Shown here piece after piece: positions 8,855-17,878 of a stretch of 64,000 nt of DNA. The notes under the pieces were generated by a model. It was not told where the DNA came from and made no database searches. It saw only the letters and a program-made list of their open reading frames with translations. This DNA is from Streptomyces sp. NBC_00358 (GTDB lineage: Bacteria; Actinomycetota; Actinomycetes; Streptomycetales; Streptomycetaceae). Position 1 is the first letter of the stretch, and each line of letters opens with the position of its first letter. The stretch covers positions 8,246,001-8,310,000 of the forward strand of contig NZ_CP107976.1 in assembly GCF_036099295.1 (NCBI RefSeq). Direction: 5' to 3'. The translations under genes were made by a program, and so were the position numbers.

Positions 8855-9625
8855 ATGACCGAGGCGCACGTCTCCACACGTTTCGGAGGTCCGGAGGCTG
8901 CGGGGGACTCTCCCGGCCGTCACCCTCTCGACAATCCGGCCCTCGGCTCCCTGACCGGGCCCCACGCGCACTTCGCCGAGCGGCGCGGACGTGTTCTGCG
9001 CTATCCCTTGGACGTCTCACCGTGGCTGGCACTGCCCGACGAGCCCGACGAGGAGGACTGGGCCGATCTGGCGGCCCTGGTCGGGCCCGGGGGAGAGGTT
9101 CCGCTGGCCGGATTCGGCGGGCGGACCCCGGACGGCTGGGAGGTGATCTTCAGCCTGGACGGCGTCCAGCTCGTCGACGACGGACTCGCGGCGGCTCCGG
9201 ACGCCGAGGCGGTGCCGCTCGGCCCCGCCGACGTGCCGGAGATGCTGGACCTGGTGGAACGCACCCGGCCCGGCCCCTTCCTGTCGCGCACCGTCGAGCT
9301 CGGCACGTATCTCGGGATCCGCCGGGACGGCGCCCTCATCGCCATGGCGGGCGAGCGGCTCCATCCGCCGGGCTGGACCGAGATCAGCGCCGTCTGCACC
9401 GACCCCGCACACCGCGGGGAGGGACTGGCCTCACGCCTGATCCTGGCTGTGGCGCACGGCATCCGTGAACGCGGCGAGACCCCGTTCCTGCACACCGCCG
9501 CGGGCAACACCGGTGCCATCCGGCTCTACGAGGCGCTGGGCTTCCGGCTGCGCCGCAAGACCCGCTTCATGGCCGCGCGAGTACCCGAGCACCTGGGAGA
9601 CGGCCGGACCGTCGGCGTGGCATGA
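8855..9625 (+). CDS. GNAT-family N-acetyltransferase
   Basis: A 256-residue protein. The C-terminal half is a GNAT domain: TEISAVCTDPAHRGEGLASRL carries the acetyl-CoA pyrophosphate loop (HRGEGLA), and NTGAIRLYEALGF is the C-terminal motif. The N-terminal half looks like the extra domain found in FR47-like acetyltransferases. The ATG at 8855 is preceded by GAGTGAGGGAG. The acceptor substrate is unknown. Confidence 0.85.
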   Translation: MTEAHVSTRFGGPEAAGDSPGRHPLDNPALGSLTGPHAHFAERRGRVLRYPLDVSPWLALPDEPDEEDWADLAALVGPGGEVPLAGFGGRTPDGWEVIFSLDGVQLVDDGLAAAPDAEAVPLGPADVPEMLDLVERTRPGPFLSRTVELGTYLGIRRDGALIAMAGERLHPPGWTEISAVCTDPAHRGEGLASRLILAVAHGIRERGETPFLHTAAGNTGAIRLYEALGFRLRRKTRFMAARVPEHLGDGRTVGVA

Positions 9626-9748
9626 CACCGCGCCGCCGCGGGCGAGCCCACCGGCCGCCGTGGGCGACCCACCGCGCCACTGTGGGCACCCCGCCGCGCG
9701 ACCGCGCCCCGGGGAGAGTGAGGCGCACGAGGCCGTCGCGGTGTCGGG

Positions 9749-10306
9749 TCAGCCCCTCGGCGGCCTGGAGTCCAGTCTCTCCGCGGCGGTGGCGGTCGTG
9801 GTCGCCGTGGCGTTGTAGCGCAGCAGATACGAGGCGAAGCGGGCGAGGTCCTCTTCGGGCCAGCCCGTGAGCCGCTCGCGGAAGGCGCCGCGGCGGCTGC
9901 GGGTCACCTGGGCGAGGATCTCCGTACCGGCCGCTGTCAGATGCAGCACCTGGACGCGGTGGTCCTCGGGGTCCATCCGCCGCTCGATCAGTCCGGCCCG
10001 CTCCAGCGCCGCCACCTGACGGCTCACCGTGGACTTGTCCAGCGCGTAGTGCGCGGCGAGGTCCGTGGCCCGGCAGCCGCCGACCTCCTCCAGATGACCG
10101 AGGAGGGTGTACGCGACCAGGGAAAGCTCGGGGTGCATACGCCCCGCCGAGGCACGGGCACGCCGGGCGAACACGGTCATCTCGCGCTGGATGATCTCCA
10201 CGGCCACGTCGGCGGTCACGCCCTCGGCGGTCACCTCGTCGGCCGGCGCCCTGTCGGCCTGCGACCCGGTAGGCACCACACGCTCGCCGGACCCTACGGA
10301 TGCCAT
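9749..10306 (-). CDS. MarR-family transcriptional regulator
   Basis: A 185-residue winged-helix regulator. The recognition helix region is DLAAHYALDKSTVSRQVAALERAGLI and the wing is RMDPEDHRVQVLHLT. The ATG at 10306 has GGGAGG six bases upstream; a GTG three bases earlier would be too close to it. A GTTG...CAAC imperfect palindrome lies in its own promoter, consistent with autoregulation. The ligand is unknown. Confidence 0.9.
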   Translation of the reverse strand: MASVGSGERVVPTGSQADRAPADEVTAEGVTADVAVEIIQREMTVFARRARASAGRMHPELSLVAYTLLGHLEEVGGCRATDLAAHYALDKSTVSRQVAALERAGLIERRMDPEDHRVQVLHLTAAGTEILAQVTRSRRGAFRERLTGWPEEDLARFASYLLRYNATATTTATAAERLDSRPPRG

Positions 10307-10330
10307 CACGCACCTCCCTGACCTGCCCTG

Positions 10331-10345
10331 GTTGCATAGTACAAC
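10331..10345. promoter_or_regulatory. Candidate MarR autoregulatory operator
   Basis: GTTGCATAGTACAAC is an imperfect inverted repeat (outer GTTG/CAAC arms) 25 bp upstream of the MarR start codon. Its size and TTG/CAA arms resemble known MarR operators. Confidence 0.45.
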
Positions 10346-10730
10346 TTGGGGCAGGGGGGCACTGAAGACCGGGGCGCTTCCTGGGCGGCCGGTCCATGAG
10401 GCTCATGGTCTCGCGCCGCGCGCCAGAAGCCCCGGAGCAGGGCCGAACCGAGTCCGCCCAGGACACTCACGACAAGTGCGTGTCGTCGATGTCGGCACAC
10501 CAGCAGGTCTCACGATCACGGACCGCCAGGGCGAACGGCGCATCGGCGCCGTCACGCCAACCAAGTGCCCGCGCGAGCCCGGGCCGGCCCCTGGGGCGGC
10601 GGCAACGCGCTCCACGTTGACGTGTAGGCCGCATACACCTCACAGGACCCCAGCAGCCCCCAGGAAAGACCCCGAGTCATGCTCGCGGCCCTTGGCAGGG
10701 ATCTGCCATCTACCTTGGGGGTTCGTGGGT
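10346..10730. other. Intergenic region, nothing recognised
   Basis: About 385 bp between the MarR operator and the lipoprotein start. No supported gene was found. A G-rich ribosome binding site lies directly before 10731. Confidence 0.4.
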
Positions 10731-11678
10731 ATGTCCGTTCTTGTCTCCGTACCGCGCAGAGCGAGGAGCGTGGCGTTCGCGGCCGTACTGCTCGCGGGGG
10801 GACCGGTTGCCTGTGGAGGGGTCGCCAAGAGCGGTTCCGCGGTTGCGGACCTGCCCAAGGTGACTTCCGCGGCGGCTGTGGCGCCCTCGGGGAAGAACGC
10901 CGAGGAGGTGACTCCCGCGGCGCCCGTGGCGCCCTCGGGGAAGAACGCCGAGAAGGTGACCCCCGCGGCGGCCGTGGCGACCGCGGGGAAGAACGCCGAG
11001 GACATCACGTCGCTCCGCTATCGGATCAGCGGGACCGTGCCGGGGAAAGGCCGCCTGGAGGCCGAGGCCTCCATGAACACGCAACCGCTGGCCATGAGTA
11101 TGAAGATGACCGCTGCGACCGTCCAGGGTGGGAACGCCCCGTTCGAGATCCGGTTCGTCGACAAGGTGATGTACGTCGGCGGGAGTGCGATACGTCCCGA
11201 GAGTCTGAACGGCAAGAGCCGGCTCAGCGCTGCGCCGGCCGTGTGGGGACGCGGCGGAGTGGACAACCAGTCCTACGGCGTACTGCCCAGTCAGCTACAG
11301 GCGAACCCAACCGCGCAGTCCACGCTTCTGACCGGGTCCAAGGACCTGCGGCTGATCGGGACCGAGACGGTCGACGGCGCGAGGACCACGCACTACAAAG
11401 GGACGGTCAACAGAAAGGGCTTGATCGGAGGGCGCCTCGATCAGTTCTTCCAGCTGGAAGTCTCCGACCCGCTCACCATGGACCTGTGGATAGGCGGCGA
11501 CCACCGCACCAAGCAGTTCCGACTGCGGGCCGAGCACAATGACGACCTGGTCGGCACCGGAGACGGGCCGCTCGACCTGACCGTCACCTTCCTCGACATC
11601 AACCAGCCCGTGACCATCGAATCGCCGCCGGCCAAGGACACCACCCCACTCGCGCCCACCGACGCACAGGAAGGCTGA
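10731..11678 (+). CDS. Secreted lipoprotein with a repeat stalk, LppX/LprG-like fold likely
   Basis: A 315-residue lipoprotein. A short signal peptide ends in lipobox PVAC (Cys about residue 28). Next comes a stalk of three 16-residue repeats (VTxAAAVAPSGKNAEx), then a globular domain (SLRYRISGTVPGKGRLEAEASM ... VMYVGGSAI ... LRLIGTETVDGARTTHYKGTV ... DLWIGGDHRTKQFRL). The alternating-strand pattern resembles actinobacterial LppX/LprG-type lipoproteins and related DUF proteins. It is expected on the outer face of the membrane. The ligand is unknown. Confidence 0.8.
   Translation: MSVLVSVPRRARSVAFAAVLLAGGPVACGGVAKSGSAVADLPKVTSAAAVAPSGKNAEEVTPAAPVAPSGKNAEKVTPAAAVATAGKNAEDITSLRYRISGTVPGKGRLEAEASMNTQPLAMSMKMTAATVQGGNAPFEIRFVDKVMYVGGSAIRPESLNGKSRLSAAPAVWGRGGVDNQSYGVLPSQLQANPTAQSTLLTGSKDLRLIGTETVDGARTTHYKGTVNRKGLIGGRLDQFFQLEVSDPLTMDLWIGGDHRTKQFRLRAEHNDDLVGTGDGPLDLTVTFLDINQPVTIESPPAKDTTPLAPTDAQEG
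10860..11003 (+). repeat. Three 48-bp tandem repeats encoding a lipoprotein stalk
   Basis: Copies at 10860-10907, 10908-10955 and 10956-11003 encode 16-residue units ending GKNAE(E/K/D). The first two are most alike. They lie between the lipobox and the folded domain, so copy number would set stalk length. Confidence 0.9.
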
Positions 11679-11699
11679 GCGGCGACCGGAAGCACCCCG

Positions 11700-11866
11700 A
11701 ACCTCTCTTGGTCCAGGCGGTAGAGAGCCTCAGCATGGCGTTCCGTGAAGCCGATGATGTCGTGGACGGAACGGCGGCTCAGCTCCTCGGCCAAGCATCG
11801 GCAGCTCGCCTGCGTGGCGTTGCCGTTCAGGGTGGCCATCAGCTCCCAGAGGGAGGCCCATGTCAT
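11700..11866 (-). pseudogene. DUF4240-like gene remnant
   Basis: Reading leftwards from the ATG at 11866, the translation MTWASLWELMATLNG ... LSRRSVHDIIGFTERHAEALYRLD resembles the N-terminus of DUF4240 proteins (F/LWEL near the start, then IxxFxxxFxxxxYRLD). After YRLD the expected Trp/Ala-rich and GCSDDxFxxFR segments are missing and the frame runs into the end of the lipoprotein gene. It is probably a 5' fragment of a lost gene. Recognition is by eye only. Confidence 0.4.
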
Positions 11867-12332
11867 GGTCACCGGCGCGGGATGCCAGAGCCGTCTGACA
11901 TCCACGGCCGACGTCGACGAGGCCGGACGGCCGCATAGGTCGGCGCCCTCGCACGACCGCCGGTCCTGGCGGTCACGGCCTCCGCAGCAGGTGTAGATCA
12001 AACTCATCCGGCCGAGCTCACTGGCCCCGGTCGGCCATCAGTTGCCGGGTATCGCTTGCCGGTATCGGTTCCTGCGTGCCGAGGGCTCCAAGAGCGCCAA
12101 GAACGCCGAGATCGGCGTCGAGTGAGCGGAAGCCGGATGCGGCCGTCGGCGACTGAGCGTTCCTGTATGGTGACCGTCCCGGCCTTGGACTGTCTCGGCC
12201 GATGAGTCGCCGAGGAGGTGAGACCCATTACCGCTGTGTCAGGTCGGGTGCTCTCCTCTCCAGACGACGCGGTCACCGTCTCCAGGTGACCGCAGGGAGT
12301 GCCCTTCGGTTCGTCGAAAGGCCTTCGGCCAC
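11867..12332. other. Intergenic region with a small hairpin
   Basis: About 465 bp. GGTCACC (12271-12277) and GGTGACC (12285-12291) form a 7-bp perfect stem about 40 bp before the next start codon. A very short frame from the GTG near 12218 cannot be supported. Nothing else was recognised. Confidence 0.35.
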
Positions 12333-13127
12333 ATGTCTCCCCTCACTCCTGATGTCCCTGACGCGGCAGGCCTCATGGTCGCCGCGCTCCGCTCCGCCGG
12401 CTGTGTCTTCGCCGAGGACGAGGCGGAGCTGATCCTCTCCGCCGCCCGTACCCCGGACGAGGCCGCCGCGATGGTGGACCGGCGCGTCGCGGGACTGCCC
12501 CTCGAACACGTCCTCGGCTGGGCGGAGTTCCACGGTCTGCGCATCGCCCTCGACCCCGGCGTCTTCGTGCCGCGCCGCCGTACCGAATTCCTCGTCGAGC
12601 AGGCCGTCGCGCTCGCGCGCGACGCGTCCGTCGTCGTCGACCTGTGCTGCGGCTCGGGTGCGGTCGGCGCCGCGCTGGCCGCGTCCCTCGGCGGGCCCGA
12701 ACTGTACGCCGCGGACATCGACCCGGCCGCGGTGCGCTGCGCCCGCCGCAATGTCGCGCCGTTCGCCGGCCGCGTCCATGAGGGGGACCTTTTCGCGGCG
12801 CTGCCCACCACCCTGCGCGGCCGCGTCGACGTCCTGGCCGCCAACGTGCCGTACGTCCCCACCGACGAGGTCGGCCTGCTGCCGTCGGAGGCCCGCGACC
12901 ACGAACCCCTCGTCGCCCTCGACGGAGGCGCCGACGGACTCGACCTGGTGCGCCGGGTCGCCGCCGAGGCGCCGCGCTGGCTGGCCCGCGGCGGCTGCCT
13001 GCTCGTCGAGACGAGCGAGCACCAGGCACCCACGGCCGTCGAGGCCTTCGCCCGCGCCGGACTGATCGCGCGCCTGGCCGTCTCGGAGGAGAGGTACGCC
13101 AACGTGGTGATCGGCGTGAAGCCCTGA
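12333..13127 (+). CDS. PrmC/HemK-like N5-glutamine methyltransferase homologue
   Basis: A 264-residue SAM-dependent methyltransferase related to PrmC/HemK, which methylate Gln of release factors. Helical N-terminal domain at residues 1-90, with PLEHVLGWAEFHGLRI and PGVFVPRRRTEFLV as in PrmC. Motif I is VVDLCCGSGAVGAAL and motif II LYAADIDPAA. The diagnostic NPPY motif is NVPY (AANVPYVP), so it is a paralogue of uncertain substrate rather than PrmC proper. The start is preceded by CGAAAGG. Confidence 0.85.
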   Translation: MSPLTPDVPDAAGLMVAALRSAGCVFAEDEAELILSAARTPDEAAAMVDRRVAGLPLEHVLGWAEFHGLRIALDPGVFVPRRRTEFLVEQAVALARDASVVVDLCCGSGAVGAALAASLGGPELYAADIDPAAVRCARRNVAPFAGRVHEGDLFAALPTTLRGRVDVLAANVPYVPTDEVGLLPSEARDHEPLVALDGGADGLDLVRRVAAEAPRWLARGGCLLVETSEHQAPTAVEAFARAGLIARLAVSEERYANVVIGVKP

Positions 13128-13237
13128 CCGGGCGGGCCGGACACGGCGACATGCCGCGTTCGGCCCTCGGTCGGCCGATCGCGTCGCCCCGCGCGCCACA
13201 CTCCGGCTGACGGCAGGCACCAGAGGGAGGCCCGGAC

Positions 13238-14041
13238 ATGAGCAGCACCCCCCAGACGTTCGACGCGTGGGACATCAAGGAGTCGGGGCCCGCGGACGCG
13301 GGCACCAGGGTGCTGCTGCTGCCCGGCGGGATGTGCAGCACGGCGTTCTACGACGATCTGATGGCCGCACCTCCTCTCGCCTCCGCGCCGGTACGGCTGG
13401 TGGCCGCGACCCTGCCGGGGCACGCGGGCACCACGCCGCCGCACGATCTCTCCATGGAGAACTACGCGGCGCTGGCCGGCACCCTGGCCGCGGAGCGGGG
13501 CTGCGACGTCGTGGTCGGCCACAGCATCGGCGCCAACGTCGCTCTGGAGATGGTGGCGGGCGGGCACTTCGCCGGCCCCGTCGTCCTGCTCTCCCCGACG
13601 TTCTCGGCCTCCGACGAGGACAAGGCGCTGGCGATCGCCAACAGCCTCGGACGGGTGCCGGGCGTCGGCATGCTGGCCTGGGCGGGCCTGGTCAAACTGA
13701 CGCCCAGGGCCATGGCGGGCAATCTGCCCCCGGCCCGGCGTGAGGCGCTGACCGCCGAGTTCGAGAAGAACGACCCCGCGTTCTGCCGCCAGGTGATCCG
13801 GCACCATTTCGACTATCTGCACCGGTACCCGGACCTGGTCTCGCGGCTCCGCGACTCGGGTGCGACCGCCTGGGTCGTGCGCGGCGACCACGACGACATC
13901 GGCCTGACGGACGAGGAGCGGGCCGGACTGGAGGCGGCACCCGGCGTGACCCTGGTCATGGTCCCCGACGCGGGCCACCTGGTGATGGTCGAGCAGCCCG
14001 TGGCGGTGGCCGAACTCGTGGCCCGGGTGGCACTCGGCTGA
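13238..14041 (+). CDS. Alpha/beta-fold hydrolase
   Basis: A 267-residue alpha/beta hydrolase. Nucleophile elbow GHSIGAN (Ser about 92), oxyanion region LLLPGGMCS, likely acid Asp in VVRGDHDDIGL, and catalytic His in PDAGHLVMVEQP. No signal peptide. The substrate is unknown; the fold resembles small esterases and haloperoxidase-like hydrolases. It is preceded by GAGGGAGGCCCGGAC. It lies about 110 bp after the PrmC-like gene on the same strand. Confidence 0.86.
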   Translation: MSSTPQTFDAWDIKESGPADAGTRVLLLPGGMCSTAFYDDLMAAPPLASAPVRLVAATLPGHAGTTPPHDLSMENYAALAGTLAAERGCDVVVGHSIGANVALEMVAGGHFAGPVVLLSPTFSASDEDKALAIANSLGRVPGVGMLAWAGLVKLTPRAMAGNLPPARREALTAEFEKNDPAFCRQVIRHHFDYLHRYPDLVSRLRDSGATAWVVRGDHDDIGLTDEERAGLEAAPGVTLVMVPDAGHLVMVEQPVAVAELVARVALG

Positions 14042-14119
14042 GCCTTCCGCCCGGGCCCGCGCCGCCATCTCCCCGGGCTCCCCACCGCGATCTCTCCCAC
14101 CGCGGCGGCGAGATTCCCT

Positions 14120-14234
14120 CCGGCCCCGCGCCGGGATCTGCCCCGGCCCTGTGCCGGGATGTGCCCCGGCCCTGTGCCGGGACCTGCCCCGGCCTCGCGC
14201 CGGAACCTGCCCCGGCCCCGTGCCAGGATGTGCC
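14120..14234. repeat. Five 23-bp GC-rich tandem repeats
   Basis: Five copies of a 23-bp unit of the form CCGGCCCYGYGCCGGGATSTGCC start at 14120, 14143, 14166, 14189 and 14212. Each unit contains CCGGCC...GCCGG, so each can fold as a small hairpin. The array lies just after the hydrolase gene and could act as a block of weak terminators. Confidence 0.85.
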
Positions 14235-14350
14235 CCGTCCTGGAGTCGAGGCGTTCCCCGGCGCCGCGTCGAGCCGTGCTCTCGCCCGAGGGGGGGGGAG
14301 CACCCCTTCGACGCCGGACCGAGCGATCCTGCGACCCGGGGGCGTCCTTC

Positions 14351-14419
14351 CCGGCCGTCCCCGAGCGACCGCTCCGGCCGTCCCCGAGCGACCGCTCCGG
14401 CCGTCCCCGAGCGACCGCC
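14351..14419. repeat. Three 23-bp tandem repeats of a second type
   Basis: Three near-identical 23-bp copies (CCGGCCGTCCCCGAGCGACC plus 3 bases) start at 14351, 14374 and 14397. The period matches the upstream array but the sequence is unrelated. Confidence 0.85.
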
Positions 14420-14490
14420 CGGGTCGCCGGAGGGCACCTTTCCGGACGGTCGCCGCATGACCCTCCGGTCCGTGGCCGAGTGACCCTCGT

Positions 14491-14514
14491 CATTGTGCAA
14501 CTAGTTGCACAATG
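14491..14514. promoter_or_regulatory. Perfect 24-bp palindromic operator
   Basis: A perfect inverted repeat with half-site CATTGTGCAACT ends 50 bp before the start of the dienoyl-CoA-reductase-like gene. It is AT-richer than its surroundings and placed where a repressor would occlude the promoter. The TTG/CAA-containing arms suit a MarR- or TetR-type dimer. The cognate regulator is not identified. Confidence 0.7.
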
Positions 14515-14564
14515 CGGGGCGCGTCGTCTACAACGGACGTACGTCACCGCGCATGGAGGGCCCG

Positions 14565-16580
14565 ATGAGCCGTTACCCGCATCTGCTGAACCCGCTCGAC
14601 CTGGGCTTCACCACGCTGCCCAACCGCGTGCTCATGGGCTCCATGCACGTGGGCCTGGAGGAGGCCGAGCGCGGCTTCGAGCGCATGGCCGAGTTCTACG
14701 CGGCCCGCGCGCGAGGCGGCGTCGGCCTGATCGTCACCGGTGGCATCGCGCCCAACGACGCCGGACGGCCGTACGAGGGCGGCGCCAAGCTGACCACCGA
14801 GGCCGAGGCCGAGCAGCATGCCGGGATCACCGCCGCGGTGCACCGCGAGGGCGGGAAGATCGCGATGCAGATCCTGCACTTCGGCCGCTACGCCTACCAC
14901 CAGGACCTGGTCGCCCCCAGCGCGCTGCAGGCCCCGATCAGCCCCTTCACGCCGCACGAACTCAGCGACGCCGACATCGAGCGGACGATCGACGACTACG
15001 CGCGCACCGCCCGGCTCGCCCGCAGCGCCGGATACGACGGCGTCGAGATCATGGGTTCCGAGGGCTACCTCATCAACGAGTTCATCGCCCTGCAGACCAA
15101 CCGGCGCGAGGACCGCTGGGGCGGCTCGTACGAGAACCGGATGCGCTTCCCCGTAGAGATCGTCCGCCGTGTACGCGAGGCCGTCGGTGACGACTTCATC
15201 ATCATCTACCGCCTGTCGATGCTCGACCTGGTGCCCGGCGGCTCCTCGCTCGAAGAGGTCATCACGCTCGCGAAGGCCGTCGAGGCCGCCGGGGCGACCA
15301 TCATCAACACCGGCATCGGCTGGCACGAGGCCCGTATCCCCACGATCGCGACCTCGGTGCCGCGCGGCGCGTACGCCTGGGTGACCAAGAAGGTCATGGG
15401 CTCCGTCTCGATCCCGCTGGTGACCACCAACCGCATCAACACCCCTGAGATCGCGGAGCAGTTGCTCGCCGACGGGCACGCCGACATGGTCTCGCTCGCC
15501 CGGCCGATGCTCGCCGACCCCGACTTCGTCGCGAAGGCCGAAGCCGGACGTCCGGAAGCCATCAACACCTGCATCGGGTGCAACCAGGCCTGCCTCGACC
15601 ACACCTTCAGCGGCAAGATCACTTCCTGTCTGGTCAACCCCCGCGCCTGCCACGAGACGGAGTTGGTCCTCGCGCCGACCCGGCTGCGCAAGACCGTCGC
15701 CGTCGTGGGCGCCGGGCCGGCCGGACTCGCCTGCGCCGTCAGCGCGGCCGAACGCGGCCACGACGTCACCCTGTTCGACGCCGCGGGCGACATCGGCGGC
15801 CAGCTCAACGTGGCCCGCAAGGTCCCCGGCAAGCAGGAGTTCGACGAGACCATCCGCTACTTCCGCACACAGCTCGAACTCCACGGCGTGGACGTCCGGT
15901 TGAACACCCGGGCCACCGTGGACACCCTGGAGGCCTTCGACGAGGTCGTCGTCGCCACCGGCGTCCGCCCGCGCACCCCGGAGATCCCGGGCGTCGACCA
16001 CCCGAGCGTCGTCGGCTACCTGGACGTGCTGCGCGACGGAGCCCACGTCGGTGACCGCGTGGCCATCCTCGGCGCCGGCGGTATCGGCTTCGACGTCGCC
16101 GAGTTCCTCACCGACAGCGGCGACAAGGCGAGCGAGGACCCTGCGGCGTACTTCCGCGGCTGGGGCGTCGACATGGACTACCGGACGCCCGGCGGTCTCG
16201 CGGCCCCCGAACGGCCCGCCCCGCCGCGCATCGTGCACCTTCTGCAGCGCAAGGCGTCCAAGGTCGGCGCCGGACTCGGCAAGACCACCGGCTGGATCCA
16301 CCGCACCGAGCTCAAGCACCGCGGTGTCACCATGGTTCCGGGCGTCCAGTACGACCGGATCGACGACGCCGGACTGCACGTCACCGTCGACGGGCACAGC
16401 CAGGTCCTGGAGGTCGACACGATCGTGCTCTGCACCGGCCAGGAACCGCGCCGCGACCTGTACGACGCGCTGCGCGCCACGGGCCGCGGCGTCCACCTCA
16501 TCGGCGGCGCCGACGTGGCCGCCGAACTGGACGCGAAGCGGGCCATCAAGCAGGGCACCGAACTGGCGGCGGCCCTCTAG
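14565..16580 (+). CDS. NADPH-dependent 2,4-dienoyl-CoA reductase-like flavoprotein
   Basis: A 671-residue protein, the length of FadH-type reductases. Residues 1-340 form an Old Yellow Enzyme TIM barrel for FMN (YDGVEIMGSEGYLINEF, RWGGSYENRMRF, HADMVSLARPMLADPDF). The Cys cluster CIGCNQACLDHTFSGKITSCLVNP binds a 4Fe-4S cluster. GAGPAGLACA and ILGAGGIGFDVAEF are FAD and NADPH Rossmann motifs. It would reduce conjugated double bonds of unsaturated acyl-CoAs or other enoates. The ATG at 14565 follows GGAGGGCCCG. A perfect palindrome controls the promoter, and a PadR gene follows. Confidence 0.92.
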   Translation: MSRYPHLLNPLDLGFTTLPNRVLMGSMHVGLEEAERGFERMAEFYAARARGGVGLIVTGGIAPNDAGRPYEGGAKLTTEAEAEQHAGITAAVHREGGKIAMQILHFGRYAYHQDLVAPSALQAPISPFTPHELSDADIERTIDDYARTARLARSAGYDGVEIMGSEGYLINEFIALQTNRREDRWGGSYENRMRFPVEIVRRVREAVGDDFIIIYRLSMLDLVPGGSSLEEVITLAKAVEAAGATIINTGIGWHEARIPTIATSVPRGAYAWVTKKVMGSVSIPLVTTNRINTPEIAEQLLADGHADMVSLARPMLADPDFVAKAEAGRPEAINTCIGCNQACLDHTFSGKITSCLVNPRACHETELVLAPTRLRKTVAVVGAGPAGLACAVSAAERGHDVTLFDAAGDIGGQLNVARKVPGKQEFDETIRYFRTQLELHGVDVRLNTRATVDTLEAFDEVVVATGVRPRTPEIPGVDHPSVVGYLDVLRDGAHVGDRVAILGAGGIGFDVAEFLTDSGDKASEDPAAYFRGWGVDMDYRTPGGLAAPERPAPPRIVHLLQRKASKVGAGLGKTTGWIHRTELKHRGVTMVPGVQYDRIDDAGLHVTVDGHSQVLEVDTIVLCTGQEPRRDLYDALRATGRGVHLIGGADVAAELDAKRAIKQGTELAAAL

Positions 16581-16685
16581 GGCTTGGCCGGGCCACCTGA
16601 AGCAACGAACCACGGGCCCGCGCGGTGTCCGGCGCGGTACGGCCGGGCACCGGGCGGCACCCGCGGCCCTCCCTAGGATGACCCC

Positions 16686-17234
16686 ATGTCACTCCCGCAC
16701 GCGATCCTCACCGCCCTGCTCGAGAAGCCCTCGTCGGGCCTCGAACTGACCCGGCGGTTCGACAAGTCGATCGGCTACTTCTGGTCGGCGACGCATCAGC
16801 AGATCTATCGCGAGCTGGGGAAACTGGAGGGCGAGGGGTACATCCGCGCGCTGCCCCCGGAGCAGCACGCCCGGGGCCAGAAGAAGAGCTACGAAGTCCT
16901 GCCGGCGGGCCGCGCCGAACTGGCCCGCTGGACGGCCGTCTCCCAGGACCCGAAGCCGCTGCGGGACACCATGCTGTTGCGCCTGCGCGCCGCCGCCGTC
17001 GTCGGGACCGAGGGCGTCGAGGCGGACCTGCAACGCCATCTCACGCTGCACCGGCGCCAGTTGGTCGAGTACGAGATGATCCAGGAGCGGGACTTCCCGC
17101 CGGGGAAAAGCACCCCCGAAGACCGTCTGCGCCACCTCGTCCTGCGGGCGGGCATCGACCTGGAGACCTTCTGGACCCAGTGGCTGACCCACGCCCTGGC
17201 GGAGTTCGAGACACTGCCGGGGCACGATCAGTGA
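16686..17234 (+). CDS. PadR-family transcriptional regulator
   Basis: A 182-residue regulator: an N-terminal winged helix (HAILTALLEKPSSGLELTRRFDKSIGYFWSATHQQIYREL, shown in two motif blocks at residues 4-43) and a C-terminal helical dimerisation domain of the Vir type. It lies 105 bp after the reductase on the same strand, so it may regulate that gene, although the upstream palindrome is not a classic PadR site. Confidence 0.88.
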   Translation: MSLPHAILTALLEKPSSGLELTRRFDKSIGYFWSATHQQIYRELGKLEGEGYIRALPPEQHARGQKKSYEVLPAGRAELARWTAVSQDPKPLRDTMLLRLRAAAVVGTEGVEADLQRHLTLHRRQLVEYEMIQERDFPPGKSTPEDRLRHLVLRAGIDLETFWTQWLTHALAEFETLPGHDQ

Positions 17235-17323
17235 TCCGGTCCTGAGCTCGCCGGACCGGCTCACCGGGCGGCCGTCCGCCACCGAGGCCGACGGAACGGC
17301 CGCCCGACGCGGCGGACTTCGGA

Positions 17324-17878
17324 TCAGAGCCGGTGCGGCTTGGACCGTCGGCGCAGGAACCACGCCGCCGCCACCGTGCCGGTCACGACCAGGGCCGCGC
17401 CGCCCACGACCGTGACCGTGCCGTAGTCCTTCACGGCTCCGCCGAGCCCGCCCATGACACCGCGTGACGGGGAGGGGGAGACCGTGGTCGAGATCGTGGG
17501 GGTGGCGGGAGGCGCGGTGGGCGCGACGATGATCGACTGAGTTCCCGCCGTCGTGCCGTCCTGGCAGACGACGATGACCGTGAAGGTGCCGGGGCCGACG
17601 CCTGTCCAGGCCGCGGACTGGTTGCTGCTCGTCCCGGTGAGCGGCATCTGCCGCCCCTGGGCGAAGTTCGCCTGCCCGCTGGAGAGCAGCGAGGCATCGC
17701 CGAAGCTGCTTCCGTTGCTCGGGCAGGCACTCGTGGTGACCGAGACCGATGTGCCACTGGTACTCACCGAGATCCCGGAACCCCAGGCGACGGCCGCCGG
17801 GGCGGCCAGGGCGAGCGGAAGCGCAGCGGTGGCGGCCACGGTCAGGCCGGAGCGGAGAAGTGTCTGAGTGGTACGCAT
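17324..17878 (-). CDS. Secreted cell-surface protein with C-terminal membrane anchor
   Basis: A 184-residue protein with an N-terminal signal peptide (GLTVAATAALPLALAAPAAVA) and an extracellular Ser/Thr-rich beta domain containing two Cys. A Pro/Thr stalk (APTAPPATPTISTTVSPSPS) and a C-terminal transmembrane helix end in RRRSKPHRL. There is no LPXTG motif, so anchoring is by the helix. The ATG at 17878 is chosen because it starts the signal peptide. The function is unknown. Confidence 0.8.
   Translation of the reverse strand: MRTTQTLLRSGLTVAATAALPLALAAPAAVAWGSGISVSTSGTSVSVTTSACPSNGSSFGDASLLSSGQANFAQGRQMPLTGTSSNQSAAWTGVGPGTFTVIVVCQDGTTAGTQSIIVAPTAPPATPTISTTVSPSPSRGVMGGLGGAVKDYGTVTVVGGAALVVTGTVAAAWFLRRRSKPHRL

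Noticed and set aside
12239..14500. A 753-residue leftward frame opposite the PrmC-like and hydrolase genes
   Set aside because: GC-bias shadow of two genes on the other strand with clear motifs. No plausible protein domains.
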